NCBI GenBank assembly: GCA_947444305.1
Contig: CANEZP010000002.1
Span: 347,478 to 411,477, forward strand
DNA: 64,000 nucleotides
Reading direction: 5' to 3'
Source of the DNA: Pseudobdellovibrionaceae bacterium
GTDB lineage: Bacteria; Bdellovibrionota; Bdellovibrionia; Bdellovibrionales; UBA1609
A program made the translations under genes and the position numbers. Below the pieces are notes generated by a model. The model was not told the DNA's origin and did not search any database. It saw nothing but the letters and a program-made list of their open reading frames with translations. Below are positions 16,011 through 24,823 of the stretch, one piece after another. Position 1 is the first letter of the stretch. Each line of letters begins with the position of its first letter.

Positions 16011-16251
16011 GAGAAGCAGCAAAGCCGAACACCCTCCGGGCTTTGAAAAAGTGAGCCTTCGGGCGAACAGTCTGCCGAATAGGCAGACCAACACGACAGA
16101 ATGAAGAAAGCTGGGGAGTCAGCAAGGCGACCAAGAGTCGCCTTTTCTAAAGTGAGCCTTCGGGCGAACAGTCTGCCGAACGGCAGACCAACACAACAGC
16201 AATTTCAAACAGGTGAGGCAGCAAAGCCGAACAGGGTTCGGGCTTTGAAAT
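16011..16251. repeat. tandem ~102-bp repeat units next to tRNA-Thr
   Basis: Two copies of a ~51-bp segment (16048-16099 and 16149-16199) share AAAGTGAGCCTTCGGGCGAA and an inverted GTCTGCCG/CGGCAGAC hairpin, with few mismatches. A second element, an AAAGCC...GGGCTTT hairpin, occurs at 16016-16048 and 16218-16250; the middle unit has an equivalent AAGGCGAC/GTCGCCTT stem. Together they form about two and a half units of ~102 bp. The last ends one base before the tRNA 3' CCA, so on the minus strand the array directly trails the tRNA. No ORF is convincing here. Confidence 0.75.
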
Positions 16252-16327
<76 letters not shown>

Positions 16328-16333
16328 TAAACG

Positions 16334-17032
16334 TTAAGGTTTTTCTAAGCTAGCGTGCGCGGCCTGATCGATCAAGTGGTGTGATTCATCCGAGCCCAGA
16401 AATCGGTCGATCAGACTGTGACCGGCGTAGATGAGCGGCGTCATTCCGACCGCGATGAGCAATTTGTAGCCATAATTCCCGGCCGAGGTCGTTAAAAACT
16501 CGTTAAAGGTCAGTTTGCCGGGCAGGTAAAAGGCGATCCCGATGATGACGAAGGTATCGATCAGCTGCGAAACCGCGGTCGAACCGGTTGATCTGAGCCA
16601 CAAGTGACGGCCTCCGGACTTCGCGCGCAAGAGCCAGAAAACAAACACATCGATGTACTGGCTGGCCGAAAAGGCGATGACGCTGGCGACGATGATCCAA
16701 AGCGATTGGCCAAAGACGTTACTGAAACTTGCGTCGGTCACCGGCGAAAACGAAACGGCGGGAATGGCCATGCCCACGAACAGAACCACGAACGCGTAGA
16801 TGACGAGCGCGACGGTCATCAAAGTGAGCCGGCGAACGCCTTCTTTGCCGAAATATTCGTTAATTAAATCGGTGGTAATGAAAACGACCGGCCAGGGCAA
16901 AACCCCCAACGAAAAGGTGGCGGGGCCCATCTGAAAAAGTTTACCGCCGATGATCTCGGCCAGTAGGGCATTCGTTATGAAAATACCGCTTAAGCCTAAG
17001 AAAATGAGATCACGGCGTTGTTTGGCTGACAT
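16334..17032 (-). CDS. yhhQ: queuosine precursor transporter (YhhQ/VUT family)
   Basis: The 232-residue inner-membrane protein has about six hydrophobic segments and family signatures ALLAEIIGGKLFQMG, WPVVFITTDLINEYFGKEGVRR, FSASQYIDVFVFW and STAVSQLIDTFVIIGIAF. YhhQ proteins take up 7-cyano-7-deazaguanine for queuosine synthesis. No preQ1 riboswitch fits in the 28-nt gap to the divergent tolC-like gene. It ends 7 nt upstream of the tRNA-Thr on the same strand and may be co-transcribed with it. Confidence 0.88.
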   Translation of the reverse strand: MSAKQRRDLIFLGLSGIFITNALLAEIIGGKLFQMGPATFSLGVLPWPVVFITTDLINEYFGKEGVRRLTLMTVALVIYAFVVLFVGMAIPAVSFSPVTDASFSNVFGQSLWIIVASVIAFSASQYIDVFVFWLLRAKSGGRHLWLRSTGSTAVSQLIDTFVIIGIAFYLPGKLTFNEFLTTSAGNYGYKLLIAVGMTPLIYAGHSLIDRFLGSDESHHLIDQAAHASLEKP

Positions 17033-17060
17033 TCCAAAAAGGCTAGCATAGGGTTTCTTG

Positions 17061-18398
17061 GTGAGCCAAAAAATTCTATTTACAGCGGCAATATTCGTTG
17101 CCCTCGGTACTCTCGCGGCCGCCCTTCAGACCGCCTACGCCGCCGAGACATCCAGACACCTTACTCTACTGGTCGAAATCGCCGAGAAAAACTCGCCCGT
17201 GATCGCCCGCGCCGAGAACGACGCCGCCATCGCCGAGATGGAACTGAAAAACGCCAAGTGGGCGATGTTTCCTCAGCTCAACTTAGAAAGCAAAACCGGC
17301 CTGATCGGCAACGATCCCGAGACCCGCGCGACCCCTTGGTTCTCGGAGTTGAATCTGTCGCTCCGCCAAGTTTTTTGGGATGAAGACAACTTTTCGAACG
17401 TGGCCCGCTACAAAAAAGAGAAGCAGAAATGGGAGCGCATCAAACTCGAGAGCGAGTACAAACGTGACGAGCAATTACTGAAAGTAGCGCAGACGTATCT
17501 GGACTGGTCCGCCTCGCTAGAATTGCGCGAGATCGACGAGAACAAACGTGATTTGCTCCGCCGCCAGTTCAACGTGCTCGAAGCGCAGTACAAGCAGGGT
17601 TTGAAAACTAAACGCGACGTGCTCCGTATCGAAACCGAAATTAAGCGTCTCGAGATCGATATCCTCCGCCGTGACAACGAGGTCGATCTTAATTTCCAGA
17701 AGATCGCGTCGGCCGTGGGTTTGAGCAAAAAAGATTTAGACTCGCAAGACATCGAAGGTGAAGAGGCTAAACCTTTCGGCATTTTAAAAAGCGACGGTGC
17801 CGAAATTAAATCGGCCGACCACCGAAGGGCGAAAATTTTCTATTTCCGCGAAGAAGAAGCGCGTTACGACACGCAACTTTCCGAGCGTAAATACTGGCCG
17901 CGTTTGACGCTCGAAAACGAAATCAAATATTTCAATCACGATTTCGTCGACTCGCGCGATGCACGCCCTAATTTTGACCAGACCGGCACGCTCACTTGGC
18001 AGTCGATGCTGATCCTGCGCTATAATCTTTGGGATTTCGGGATCCGTCGTCGCGATTGGGAAATCGCACGCGTAAAAGAGCGCTCGATTCGCGCCGAAGA
18101 TCAGCAGTCGCTGCTCGATCTTTCGGTCGAGCTCCGGGACGTTTTCCTGAAACTACGCGAGAACCGCGAAAACGTACGCACGACTCGCGAACTTCTCGTG
18201 CTCGAACAACAATCTTACTCGATCCTCGAAGCCGAGTACCGCAACGGCCGCGCCGCGTACCTGGATTTGATCACCAACTTGAACAGCTTGATCGATGCAC
18301 GGTCGAAGTTTATGACCTCCTATTTTGGATTCAAAAAACAACAGATGCTGTACGCATTCCACAAAGGCGAGCTGTATGGGGATCTTAAGCAGAAATAA
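17061..18398 (+). CDS. TolC-family outer-membrane efflux protein
   Basis: The protein is about 445 residues with a signal peptide ending near TAYAAE. It consists of two TolC repeats of long amphipathic helices (AIAEMELKNAKWAMFPQLNL in the first, LRENRENVRTTRELLVLEQQ and YRNGRAAYLDLITNLNSLI in the second) with short beta strands between. It would be the outer-membrane channel for the MacA/MacB-like genes behind it, with which it overlaps by 23 nt. GTG 17061 is preferred, since the alternative TTG three bases earlier has no better site. Confidence 0.88.
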   Translation: MSQKILFTAAIFVALGTLAAALQTAYAAETSRHLTLLVEIAEKNSPVIARAENDAAIAEMELKNAKWAMFPQLNLESKTGLIGNDPETRATPWFSELNLSLRQVFWDEDNFSNVARYKKEKQKWERIKLESEYKRDEQLLKVAQTYLDWSASLELREIDENKRDLLRRQFNVLEAQYKQGLKTKRDVLRIETEIKRLEIDILRRDNEVDLNFQKIASAVGLSKKDLDSQDIEGEEAKPFGILKSDGAEIKSADHRRAKIFYFREEEARYDTQLSERKYWPRLTLENEIKYFNHDFVDSRDARPNFDQTGTLTWQSMLILRYNLWDFGIRRRDWEIARVKERSIRAEDQQSLLDLSVELRDVFLKLRENRENVRTTRELLVLEQQSYSILEAEYRNGRAAYLDLITNLNSLIDARSKFMTSYFGFKKQQMLYAFHKGELYGDLKQK

Positions 18399-19281
18399 AA
18401 TCCTAGCGACGATCGTGATTCTCGTAGTCGCGGGCGCCGCTTATTATTTCTATCCGGTGTTCACCGGGACGGCACCCGGGGTGGGCAAGGCGGCGCCGGC
18501 AAAAAAAGGCAAACGCTACGGCACCGTCAAGCGCGGCGACCTCATTCAGCGCGTGACCGTGTCGGGTATGGTTCATCCTCTCCGCCGCACGGTCTTCGTC
18601 ACGCCCTACGACGGATACATCCATAAGATGTTCGTGAAAGTCGGGCAGAAGGTGGCCAAGGGCGACCCGGTCGTGGCGATCACGACGTCGCTCTCAAGCC
18701 CCGAAACCGTGTGGCCGATCCGCGCACCGTTCGGCGGCACCGTCGTCGACATCGAAAAGATGGAAGGCGAATACGTCGGCAAAGAAGAACAAAAGAAAAC
18801 GATCGTGCGCATCGACGACCAAAGCAAATTCTTCGTCGTGGCTAAGGCCGCCGAGCTCGACGCTTCACGAATCAAAATCGGGATGGAAGTCGAAATTCGC
18901 GTCAACGCGTTTAAGCACGGCGCGCTTAAGGGAATCGTCCGCGACATCGACTTGGCCGCGCAAGAAGCCGACGGGTGGAAGGAACAACAAGCGACCTTCG
19001 GCGTGAAAGTGGAAGTGATGGACCCGCCCAAAGAACTCCGTTCGGGACAAAGCGCCATCGTCGATATCGTGACGGCCAAATTCGAAAACGTTCTCTACCT
19101 CGAACACGAATTTGTGAACCAGGAGAACGGCAAAAACTTTATCGTAAACCGTAAAGGCCATCGTAAAGAAATCGAGGTCGGCCGTCAGAGCGATCTCGCG
19201 CTCGAAGTGACCTCCGGCCTCAATGAGGGCGAAGAAGCCGAACAGATCGATTTCCTCCAGTTGCTTGAAAGCGGGACATGA
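18376..19281 (+). CDS. HlyD/MacA-type periplasmic adaptor protein
   Basis: The 301-residue protein has an N-terminal membrane anchor (ILATIVILVVAGAAYYFYPV), a split biotinyl-lipoyl domain (VTPYDGYIHKMFVKVGQKV...GDPV and IRAPFGGTVVDIEKMEGEYV) and a beta-barrel region. The long coiled-coil hairpin of classical MacA is missing or very short: the two lipoyl halves are only about 30 residues apart. It overlaps the tolC-like gene by 23 nt and macB by 4 nt, so one tripartite pump is encoded by the three genes. Confidence 0.85.
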   Translation: MGILSRNKILATIVILVVAGAAYYFYPVFTGTAPGVGKAAPAKKGKRYGTVKRGDLIQRVTVSGMVHPLRRTVFVTPYDGYIHKMFVKVGQKVAKGDPVVAITTSLSSPETVWPIRAPFGGTVVDIEKMEGEYVGKEEQKKTIVRIDDQSKFFVVAKAAELDASRIKIGMEVEIRVNAFKHGALKGIVRDIDLAAQEADGWKEQQATFGVKVEVMDPPKELRSGQSAIVDIVTAKFENVLYLEHEFVNQENGKNFIVNRKGHRKEIEVGRQSDLALEVTSGLNEGEEAEQIDFLQLLESGT

Positions 19282-21299
19282 AGCCCGGCGCGCTGACGCT
19301 CGAAAATGTTTCCTTCGCGTACACTCTCGGCGAGCAAAAGGTGCGCGCGCTCGACGGCATCTCACTCGACATTTCCGAAGGGGAGATGGTCGCGATCCAA
19401 GGGCCGTCGGGTTCGGGTAAGTCGACGTTGCTCTACCTTCTGGGCTGCATGCTCCGGCCCGACAGTGGCGTCATCCGCGTGCTTGGCCACGACATCAGTC
19501 ACTTAAGCGAAGTGCAGCTCGCGTATTTCCGCAATCGCAAACTTGGTTTCGTGTTTCAGCAGTTTCATCTTTTACCCGGAACCGACGTCCTAAATAATAT
19601 TTTACTACCGAGCCTTTACCCACTCGAAGACGGCGGTGGTGACGGCGAAGCGTTGCGGGCCCGTGCGCTTGAGCTCGCGACGCAGCTCGGGCTGGCCTCG
19701 CGCATCGATCACAAACCGCAAGAGCTTTCGGGTGGGCAGCAGCAAAGGGTCGCGATCGCCAGGGCTTTGATCCGCGATGCGCCGGTGATCCTCGCCGATG
19801 AACCAACGGGGAATCTGGATTCAAAAACTTCGAAAGAGATTTTGCGGCTGCTTCGCGATTTGAACAAACAAGGCAAGACCGTGGTGATCATCACCCACGA
19901 CTCCGAAGTTGCCGAAGCATGCGACCGCACGATCTGGATTCGCGACGGTAAGGTCGTGGGTCAAGACTCGCAAAAACCCGCGCCAGCCGGCCCGGCCGGC
20001 CCGATCGACGTGCCGCAATTCTCGCCGCTGGGACTGACGACCCTGTTGCGCGAGAGCATGCCCCGCGCGTGGGAAAATCTTTTGCGCAATCGCTTACGCA
20101 GCCTCCTGACCATGTTGGGCGTGGTCGTCGGGGTCGCGTCCATTTTGTCTATGCTCACGCTCGGCACATTCACGAAAGAAAAGATCCTCGCGTCCTACGC
20201 CACGCTCGGGGTGAACACGTTGATGTTCTTCGCCGATCCGAATTACCAACTCAAAGCCGTCGACCGGCCGCCCAACACCTTTAGCTCGCTCGATCTCGAA
20301 CGGGATGTCGCGCCGCTAAGGAAGATCTTCCCGGAATTCAGATCCATTTCACCCTGGTATTCCAGTTACCGGCATTCGGCGATCTACGGCGGGCGCAGCG
20401 TTAGCGAAGAAGTCAGCGTGCTCGGCATCAGCGAACACGGCATGCCGATCACCCGGCGTGAACTCGCGATGGGCACGGGCATCCTGCCTTACCACATCGA
20501 AAATAAAAGTTCGGTGTGCGTGATCGGTTACGGTTTGGCCGAAAAGCTATTCCAACGCCAGAATCCGCTCGGCGAAGCGCTGCAGGTTTCGGTCGACGAA
20601 ATGACATTTAGTTGCGTGATCGTCGGGGTGAGCCGGCCGGTATTTACGCGGCAAAGCTGGGGTAAACCTGATCTACAGGTTATCGTACCTTACACTTACT
20701 TCCTAACTTTGCCGCTCTATAGCTACTACCGCAAACTGACGGACATCGTGCTCGAAGTCGATCCCGCGGCCGACGTCGAGAACGCGGGCAAGAAACTCAA
20801 AGCGTTCTTCACGAAGCGCTACGGCAACTCAGGAAATTTCAGGGCGTCGAGCGATAGCGTGCTCGTCGCGCAGATGCGCCGTTTTCTAGATTTGTTCACG
20901 ATGCTGCTCGTTTCGATCGCGGCACTCTCGTTGATCGTCGGCGGGATGGGAATCACCAACATGATGCTCGTCTCGGTCAACGAGCGCCTGCGCGAGATCG
21001 GTTTGCGCAAGGCCTTAGGCGCGAGTCATTCGGCGATCCGGCAATTGTTTTTCGCCGAGGCTTTGTTCCTGTGCGCGCTCGCGGGGCTGTTCGGCATCGT
21101 AGTCGGTTTTATCGGTTACCAATCGCTCATCTTTCTCGGTTCGAAATTAATTCCCGATCTAGAATTTCAGTGGGTGGTGAACCCGGTCGCGCTCGCGGTC
21201 TCGTTCGTGGCGATCGTCGTTACGGGGGTACTCAGCGGTCTTGGACCAGCCGTGCGCGCCGAAAGGCTGCAAGTCATTGAAGCTTTGCGGAGTGAGTGA
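19278..21299 (+). CDS. MacB-type ABC transporter, fused ATPase and permease
   Basis: The 673-residue protein has an N-terminal ABC ATPase (Walker A GPSGSGKST ~42, Q-loop FVFQQFHLLPG, signature LSGGQQQRVAIARAL, Walker B VILADEPTG) of the LolD/MacB class. The MacB permease follows: TM1 (NRLRSLLTMLGVVVGVASIL), a periplasmic domain of about 230 residues, and three C-terminal TMs with GGMGITNMMLVSVNERLREI and GLRKALGA. MacB systems push substrates such as macrolides, peptides or lipoproteins from the periplasm through TolC by mechanotransmission. It is the last gene of the pump operon. Confidence 0.93.
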   Translation: MKPGALTLENVSFAYTLGEQKVRALDGISLDISEGEMVAIQGPSGSGKSTLLYLLGCMLRPDSGVIRVLGHDISHLSEVQLAYFRNRKLGFVFQQFHLLPGTDVLNNILLPSLYPLEDGGGDGEALRARALELATQLGLASRIDHKPQELSGGQQQRVAIARALIRDAPVILADEPTGNLDSKTSKEILRLLRDLNKQGKTVVIITHDSEVAEACDRTIWIRDGKVVGQDSQKPAPAGPAGPIDVPQFSPLGLTTLLRESMPRAWENLLRNRLRSLLTMLGVVVGVASILSMLTLGTFTKEKILASYATLGVNTLMFFADPNYQLKAVDRPPNTFSSLDLERDVAPLRKIFPEFRSISPWYSSYRHSAIYGGRSVSEEVSVLGISEHGMPITRRELAMGTGILPYHIENKSSVCVIGYGLAEKLFQRQNPLGEALQVSVDEMTFSCVIVGVSRPVFTRQSWGKPDLQVIVPYTYFLTLPLYSYYRKLTDIVLEVDPAADVENAGKKLKAFFTKRYGNSGNFRASSDSVLVAQMRRFLDLFTMLLVSIAALSLIVGGMGITNMMLVSVNERLREIGLRKALGASHSAIRQLFFAEALFLCALAGLFGIVVGFIGYQSLIFLGSKLIPDLEFQWVVNPVALAVSFVAIVVTGVLSGLGPAVRAERLQVIEALRSE

Positions 21300-21330
21300 T
21301 ACTTCTTAACCAACCCTTACGGAGGATTTT

Positions 21331-21630
21331 ATGCGCTTGATTTTAGTATCGCTTTTATTGGCCGGCTTCGGTGCTTTCGCGGAAGAAAAAACCTGCGTCG
21401 TTAAAGGCATGCACTGCCAAGGTTGCCAAGAAATGGTCGAAGGCAAAGTTTGTGACGAAAGCAAATATTCCACCTGCACGGTCAAAGTGACCGACATGAA
21501 AAAACAAACCGGCGAAATTCACCTCGTCACCAAAGACGAAAAAGCTAAGGTCGACGAAAAAGCTTTAAGCGCCATGGTGAAAGACACCGGCTACGAAATG
21601 AAAAGCTGTAAAACGAAAAAGGGCGCGTAA
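21331..21630 (+). CDS. exported heavy-metal-associated (HMA) domain protein
   Basis: The 99-residue protein has a signal peptide (MRLILVSLLLAGFGAFA) and one HMA ferredoxin-like domain with the metal motif GMHCQGC (CxxC). Extra Cys occur at KVCDES, STCTV and KSCKT, more than usual for this small family. Periplasmic copper or other soft-metal binding is likely. GGAGG 6 nt before the ATG is a strong ribosome binding site. It follows the pump operon by 31 nt and could be its last member. Confidence 0.82.
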   Translation: MRLILVSLLLAGFGAFAEEKTCVVKGMHCQGCQEMVEGKVCDESKYSTCTVKVTDMKKQTGEIHLVTKDEKAKVDEKALSAMVKDTGYEMKSCKTKKGA

Positions 21631-21743
21631 GCGACCTCTTTTTGATTAATCATGCCCGCGCTGAGCATGGCGCTGTAAAGCAGCGCCAACAACCCCAACG
21701 CGAACAATAGGGTTTCGAAACGGTCACGCCAAGACTGGGTCAC
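21591..21743 (-). CDS. possible 50-residue membrane protein, GTG start
   Basis: The open frame starts at a GTG inside the 3' end of the HPF-like gene and encodes one hydrophobic helix (TLLFALGLLALLYSAML), then a polar tail ending VLQLFIS. The last 40 nt are antisense to the HMA gene. The overlap with the upstream gene favours translational coupling, and the codon pattern looks coding over the helix, but no ribosome binding site is evident. Treat as tentative. Confidence 0.3.
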   Translation of the reverse strand: MTQSWRDRFETLLFALGLLALLYSAMLSAGMINQKEVAYAPFFVLQLFIS

Positions 21744-22041
21744 GGGCCGCTCCGCTCAAGCGCCGCTGATGCCAGCGTTCCAATTGCCGCCGGACTTGCA
21801 CCATCAAACGGCGGTTCACGTCTTTCAGAAAACGGCCTTTACTGATCGCAAAAAATTCGCCGGCCGAAGTCATAATTCGGAGCGTGGCGGTGATCGCGCC
21901 GTTCTCGACCGTGAACACGGCCTTTAAACTCGAACCGCTGGGTAGGCGCCGTATAACTCTTTGAAGTTTAACGTCGAGGTACTCCTTAGTAAAAGCGGAC
22001 GGGTGGAAGTTTTGGTACTGGATCTGAAGATCGTTCATCAT
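21724..22041 (-). CDS. HPF/RaiA-like ribosome hibernation factor homologue
   Basis: The 105-residue protein starts MNDLQIQYQNFHPSAFTKEY and continues with LDVKLQRVIRRLPSGSSLKAV. It ends with a basic helix (KDVNRRLMVQVRRQLERWHQ), the beta-alpha-beta-beta-beta-alpha layout of the sigma-54 modulation/ribosome hibernation family that binds the 30S decoding centre. The length corresponds to short HPF or RaiA, without the dimerisation domain of long HPF. AGGAGGCAC upstream gives an excellent ribosome binding site. Assigned from pattern, not from invariant residues. Confidence 0.6.
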   Translation of the reverse strand: MMNDLQIQYQNFHPSAFTKEYLDVKLQRVIRRLPSGSSLKAVFTVENGAITATLRIMTSAGEFFAISKGRFLKDVNRRLMVQVRRQLERWHQRRLSGAARDPVLA

Positions 22042-22155
22042 GTGCCTCCTGGTACAAGGCTACGGTACGGCGATTAAAACGTTATGAAAAACCCGTGAAT
22101 TGATTTTGGCCGCGAAGGGTTGCGTCGCCCGCACCGTCAGGTTTAAGCTCGGCGC

Positions 22156-22689
22156 ATGATTAGTCGTCTCATTCTCACCACTATGTTGTTTACCGCTCCC
22201 GCAACCGCTTTTGCCGCAAGTCCCGGTGAGTGGTTTTTTGATCCGAGCGCTAGCGTCGGCTTCAACACCATTCAGGGGACGCATTTCAGGCTTGGATTGG
22301 ATGGGGGCTTTTATTTAGACGAGAATATTCGCGTCGGGGTCGGGGCCTATTACGCCGCCGGCGAAAAGCTCCAGCACGACCGCGAAATGGGCGCGGGCCC
22401 TTTTGTCGGTTACGTTTTACCGTTAACGAATTTTCTGGTTTTCAGCGCGCGGGAAGACATCGACTACGTCGACGCCCGCTACCCAATCCGCGTCATGACG
22501 CCGAACGGGGAGGAAGATTCTTACAGCAAAGAGACCGGCGTGATCTCGGCGACCTCGGCAGGCCTGCACATCTTCTTCACGCCGAACTTCCTCGTGTCGG
22601 GTGGATACCGCTACGTACTTTCCTTAAGCAATAACGCCCTCGACGACGGCCGCTCGGCGACCTTCCTCGGGTTCGCTTTTGGTATTTAG
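22156..22689 (+). CDS. outer-membrane beta-barrel protein, unknown
   Basis: The 177-residue protein has a signal peptide ending ATAFAA. Eight or so alternating strands follow (FRLGLDGGFYLDENIRVGVG, GAGPFVGYVLPLTNFLVFS, GLHIFFTPNFLVSGGYRYVL) and the C-terminus is FLGFAFGI, the type of aromatic terminus recognised by the BAM complex. It is the size of OmpW/OmpX-like eight-stranded barrels, but no family is assigned. Confidence 0.65.
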   Translation: MISRLILTTMLFTAPATAFAASPGEWFFDPSASVGFNTIQGTHFRLGLDGGFYLDENIRVGVGAYYAAGEKLQHDREMGAGPFVGYVLPLTNFLVFSAREDIDYVDARYPIRVMTPNGEEDSYSKETGVISATSAGLHIFFTPNFLVSGGYRYVLSLSNNALDDGRSATFLGFAFGI

Positions 22690-22813
22690 AGCAAGACGCT
22701 CCGGGGGCAAAACGCCCGATTGTTTACCTTTAAACCGATTATATTTGGTATCGGTTCCGGCATAGGAATTGCGACGAAAGCTTATACTACGCCATCTCGG
22801 ATCAGGAGGATTT

Positions 22814-23005
22814 ATGCGAAAGTTCGATACCGACCAAACCAATTGGGCCAACGAAGCTTATCATTTCGTCAGCGGAATTTTAAACGACACGCGCGACGCC
22901 CATGATCTCGACGCTCTCTCTTTGGAAGAACGTCAGCCCGAGACGAACGAGGGCGATCTCCTCAATACCTTCGAGCAATTGGCCGAACGGTTCACGATTT
23001 CTTAA
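22814..23005 (+). CDS. small acidic protein, unknown
   Basis: The 63-residue acidic protein (MRKFDTDQTNWANEAYHFVS at the start, ending LAERFTIS) is preceded by AGGAGGA, 6 nt from the ATG, so expression is likely to be strong. It is convergent with the ABC-F gene, the two ends being immediately adjacent. No domain recognised. Confidence 0.6.
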   Translation: MRKFDTDQTNWANEAYHFVSGILNDTRDAHDLDALSLEERQPETNEGDLLNTFEQLAERFTIS

Positions 23006-24823
23006 TCAGTTCTTTAAAGACGTCAGTTCCGCTTCTTTTTGTTGCTGAGTTTCCATGTGGCGAAGAATTTCTTCTTCGATCCTGGTGATCTCGTTGCCGC
23101 AATGATTAAGATCTTTCGCGAGCGAGGCCGCGGCGGCGCCTTGCGCGGTCAGAAGTTCGGAGGTTAGTGCGTCCCTCTTCTTTTCTTGTTTGTGCAGGGA
23201 CTCTTCGAGCTTGGTGATTTTGCGTTGCTGCTCTTTGATCACGGCTTGAATCTGTTTACTGGAATCTTTGAAGTTGAACTTGCCGGTCGGCGCTTCGTGC
23301 ACCGTCGTGTTCGACGATTCACGGTCGAGATTTCTTTGGCTCAATACACCCTTTTGTAAACTCCAGACGTATTCGTCGTAAGTTCCGGGGAACATTTCAA
23401 CCTGGCCGTCATGGATCTCTAAAATCTTATTCGAAACGCGGCCGATGAAGCTGCGATCGTGGCTTACGACGATGACGCTGCCTTCGTAACTGCGTAAAGC
23501 TTCGGTCATCGCTTCGACCGTATCGAAGTCGAGGTGATTGGTCGGTTCATCTAACAACAGCAGGGGACTACGCTTAAGTAAAATTTGGCCGAGCGCCACG
23601 CGTGACTTTTCACCGCCCGAGAGAACCCGCACCGGTTTATGAACGTCGTCGCCCGAGAAGAGCAGACTGCCCGCCATGTTCAAAATGTCTTGCCGGTCTA
23701 GATCGCGGTGCGCGGTCTTTTGCAGCGAGCCGAGCACGGTGTCGGTCATCTCGAGTTGATCGGCCGAGTGCTGTGAGAAATAGGAGAGGCTAACTTGGTA
23801 ACCGAGCGCGCGTTCTCCCGTGAGAAGCGGGATTTCGCCGGCCAAACTTTTTAGTAGGGTGGATTTGCCGGCGCCGTTGAAGCCGACGACCCCGAGGTGC
23901 GCGCCACGATCGAGTTTTAGATTTACGCCGCGAAGAATTTTTCTGGTCCCGTAGCCGAGATCCGCTTGCTCTAACGAAATGGCGTCGCGGCCGGTGTGCG
24001 TCGGCTTCGGGATACGAATACGCGCGCGAATAGGCAGATCTTTAAGTTCGATCACGTCCATTTTCTCGAGCTGCTTCATCCGGCTCTGCGCTTGTTTCGC
24101 CTTGGTGGCCTTCGCGCGAAAGCGGTCGACGAAATCTTGCATGTGCTTGCGTTTGGCGTCTAAGTTCGCGGCCTGTGCTTGCAGGATTTCCTGCATCTGA
24201 GCTTTCTGTTCGAAGTAGTCATCGATGTTTCCGGGAAACTTCGCGATGTCGCCGCCCTCAACCTCGAGCGTGTATTCGGTCGTACGACGTAAGAATTCGC
24301 GGTCGTGCGAAATCAGGAGGAACGCGCCCGAGTACCCCTGTAAAAATCTTTCGAGTGCGAGAATGCTTTCAAGGTCCAAGAAGTTGGTCGGTTCATCGAG
24401 CAACATTAGGTTCGGTTCGCGCCCGATGAGGTAAAGCAGCTTCATCCGCATGCGGAAGCCACCGCTGAGTTCATGCAGCGGCCGGCCGAAATGACCTTCG
24501 TCTAAACCAAGATCGCGGCCGATTTGCTTCAGTTCCCAAATGGGTTTGGTGCAATTTTCTTCGAGGTATTGCTCGGCGGTTAGGTCTAAGCGCCACTCGC
24601 TGTCTTGCTCAAGGTAGCCGACCTGTAAATTTTTAGCTTTGGTTAGCGTGCCGGTGTCGAGTTGTTCTTGGCCGACCAAAATTTTGAACAGCGTCGTTTT
24701 GCCGGCGCCGTTCGGACCGATCACGCCGACGTGCTCGCCCTCGTTTACGGCGAAGGCGGCGTTATCGAACAAAGTTTTGGTGCCGAAATGTTTCGATCCG
24801 TTGTGGAGCTGGAGCAGATTCAT
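23006..24823 (-). CDS. ABC-F family ATPase (Uup/YheS-like)
   Basis: The 605-residue soluble protein has two ABC domains: Walker A GPNGAGKTT (~37) with signature LSGGFRMRMKLL, and GFNGAGKST (~310) with LSGGEKSRVALGQILL. Walker B in both is LMLLDEPTN/LLLLDEPTN. Between them lies the ABC-F linker (about 200-270, rich in Lys/Arg/Gln, DFVDRFRAKATKAKQAQSRM). The C-terminus is a coiled coil of about 80 residues, as in Uup. ABC-F proteins bind the ribosomal E site and adjust translation or give antibiotic protection. It overlaps the TerC gene by 4 nt. Confidence 0.9.
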   Translation of the reverse strand: MNLLQLHNGSKHFGTKTLFDNAAFAVNEGEHVGVIGPNGAGKTTLFKILVGQEQLDTGTLTKAKNLQVGYLEQDSEWRLDLTAEQYLEENCTKPIWELKQIGRDLGLDEGHFGRPLHELSGGFRMRMKLLYLIGREPNLMLLDEPTNFLDLESILALERFLQGYSGAFLLISHDREFLRRTTEYTLEVEGGDIAKFPGNIDDYFEQKAQMQEILQAQAANLDAKRKHMQDFVDRFRAKATKAKQAQSRMKQLEKMDVIELKDLPIRARIRIPKPTHTGRDAISLEQADLGYGTRKILRGVNLKLDRGAHLGVVGFNGAGKSTLLKSLAGEIPLLTGERALGYQVSLSYFSQHSADQLEMTDTVLGSLQKTAHRDLDRQDILNMAGSLLFSGDDVHKPVRVLSGGEKSRVALGQILLKRSPLLLLDEPTNHLDFDTVEAMTEALRSYEGSVIVVSHDRSFIGRVSNKILEIHDGQVEMFPGTYDEYVWSLQKGVLSQRNLDRESSNTTVHEAPTGKFNFKDSSKQIQAVIKEQQRKITKLEESLHKQEKKRDALTSELLTAQGAAAASLAKDLNHCGNEITRIEEEILRHMETQQQKEAELTSLKN

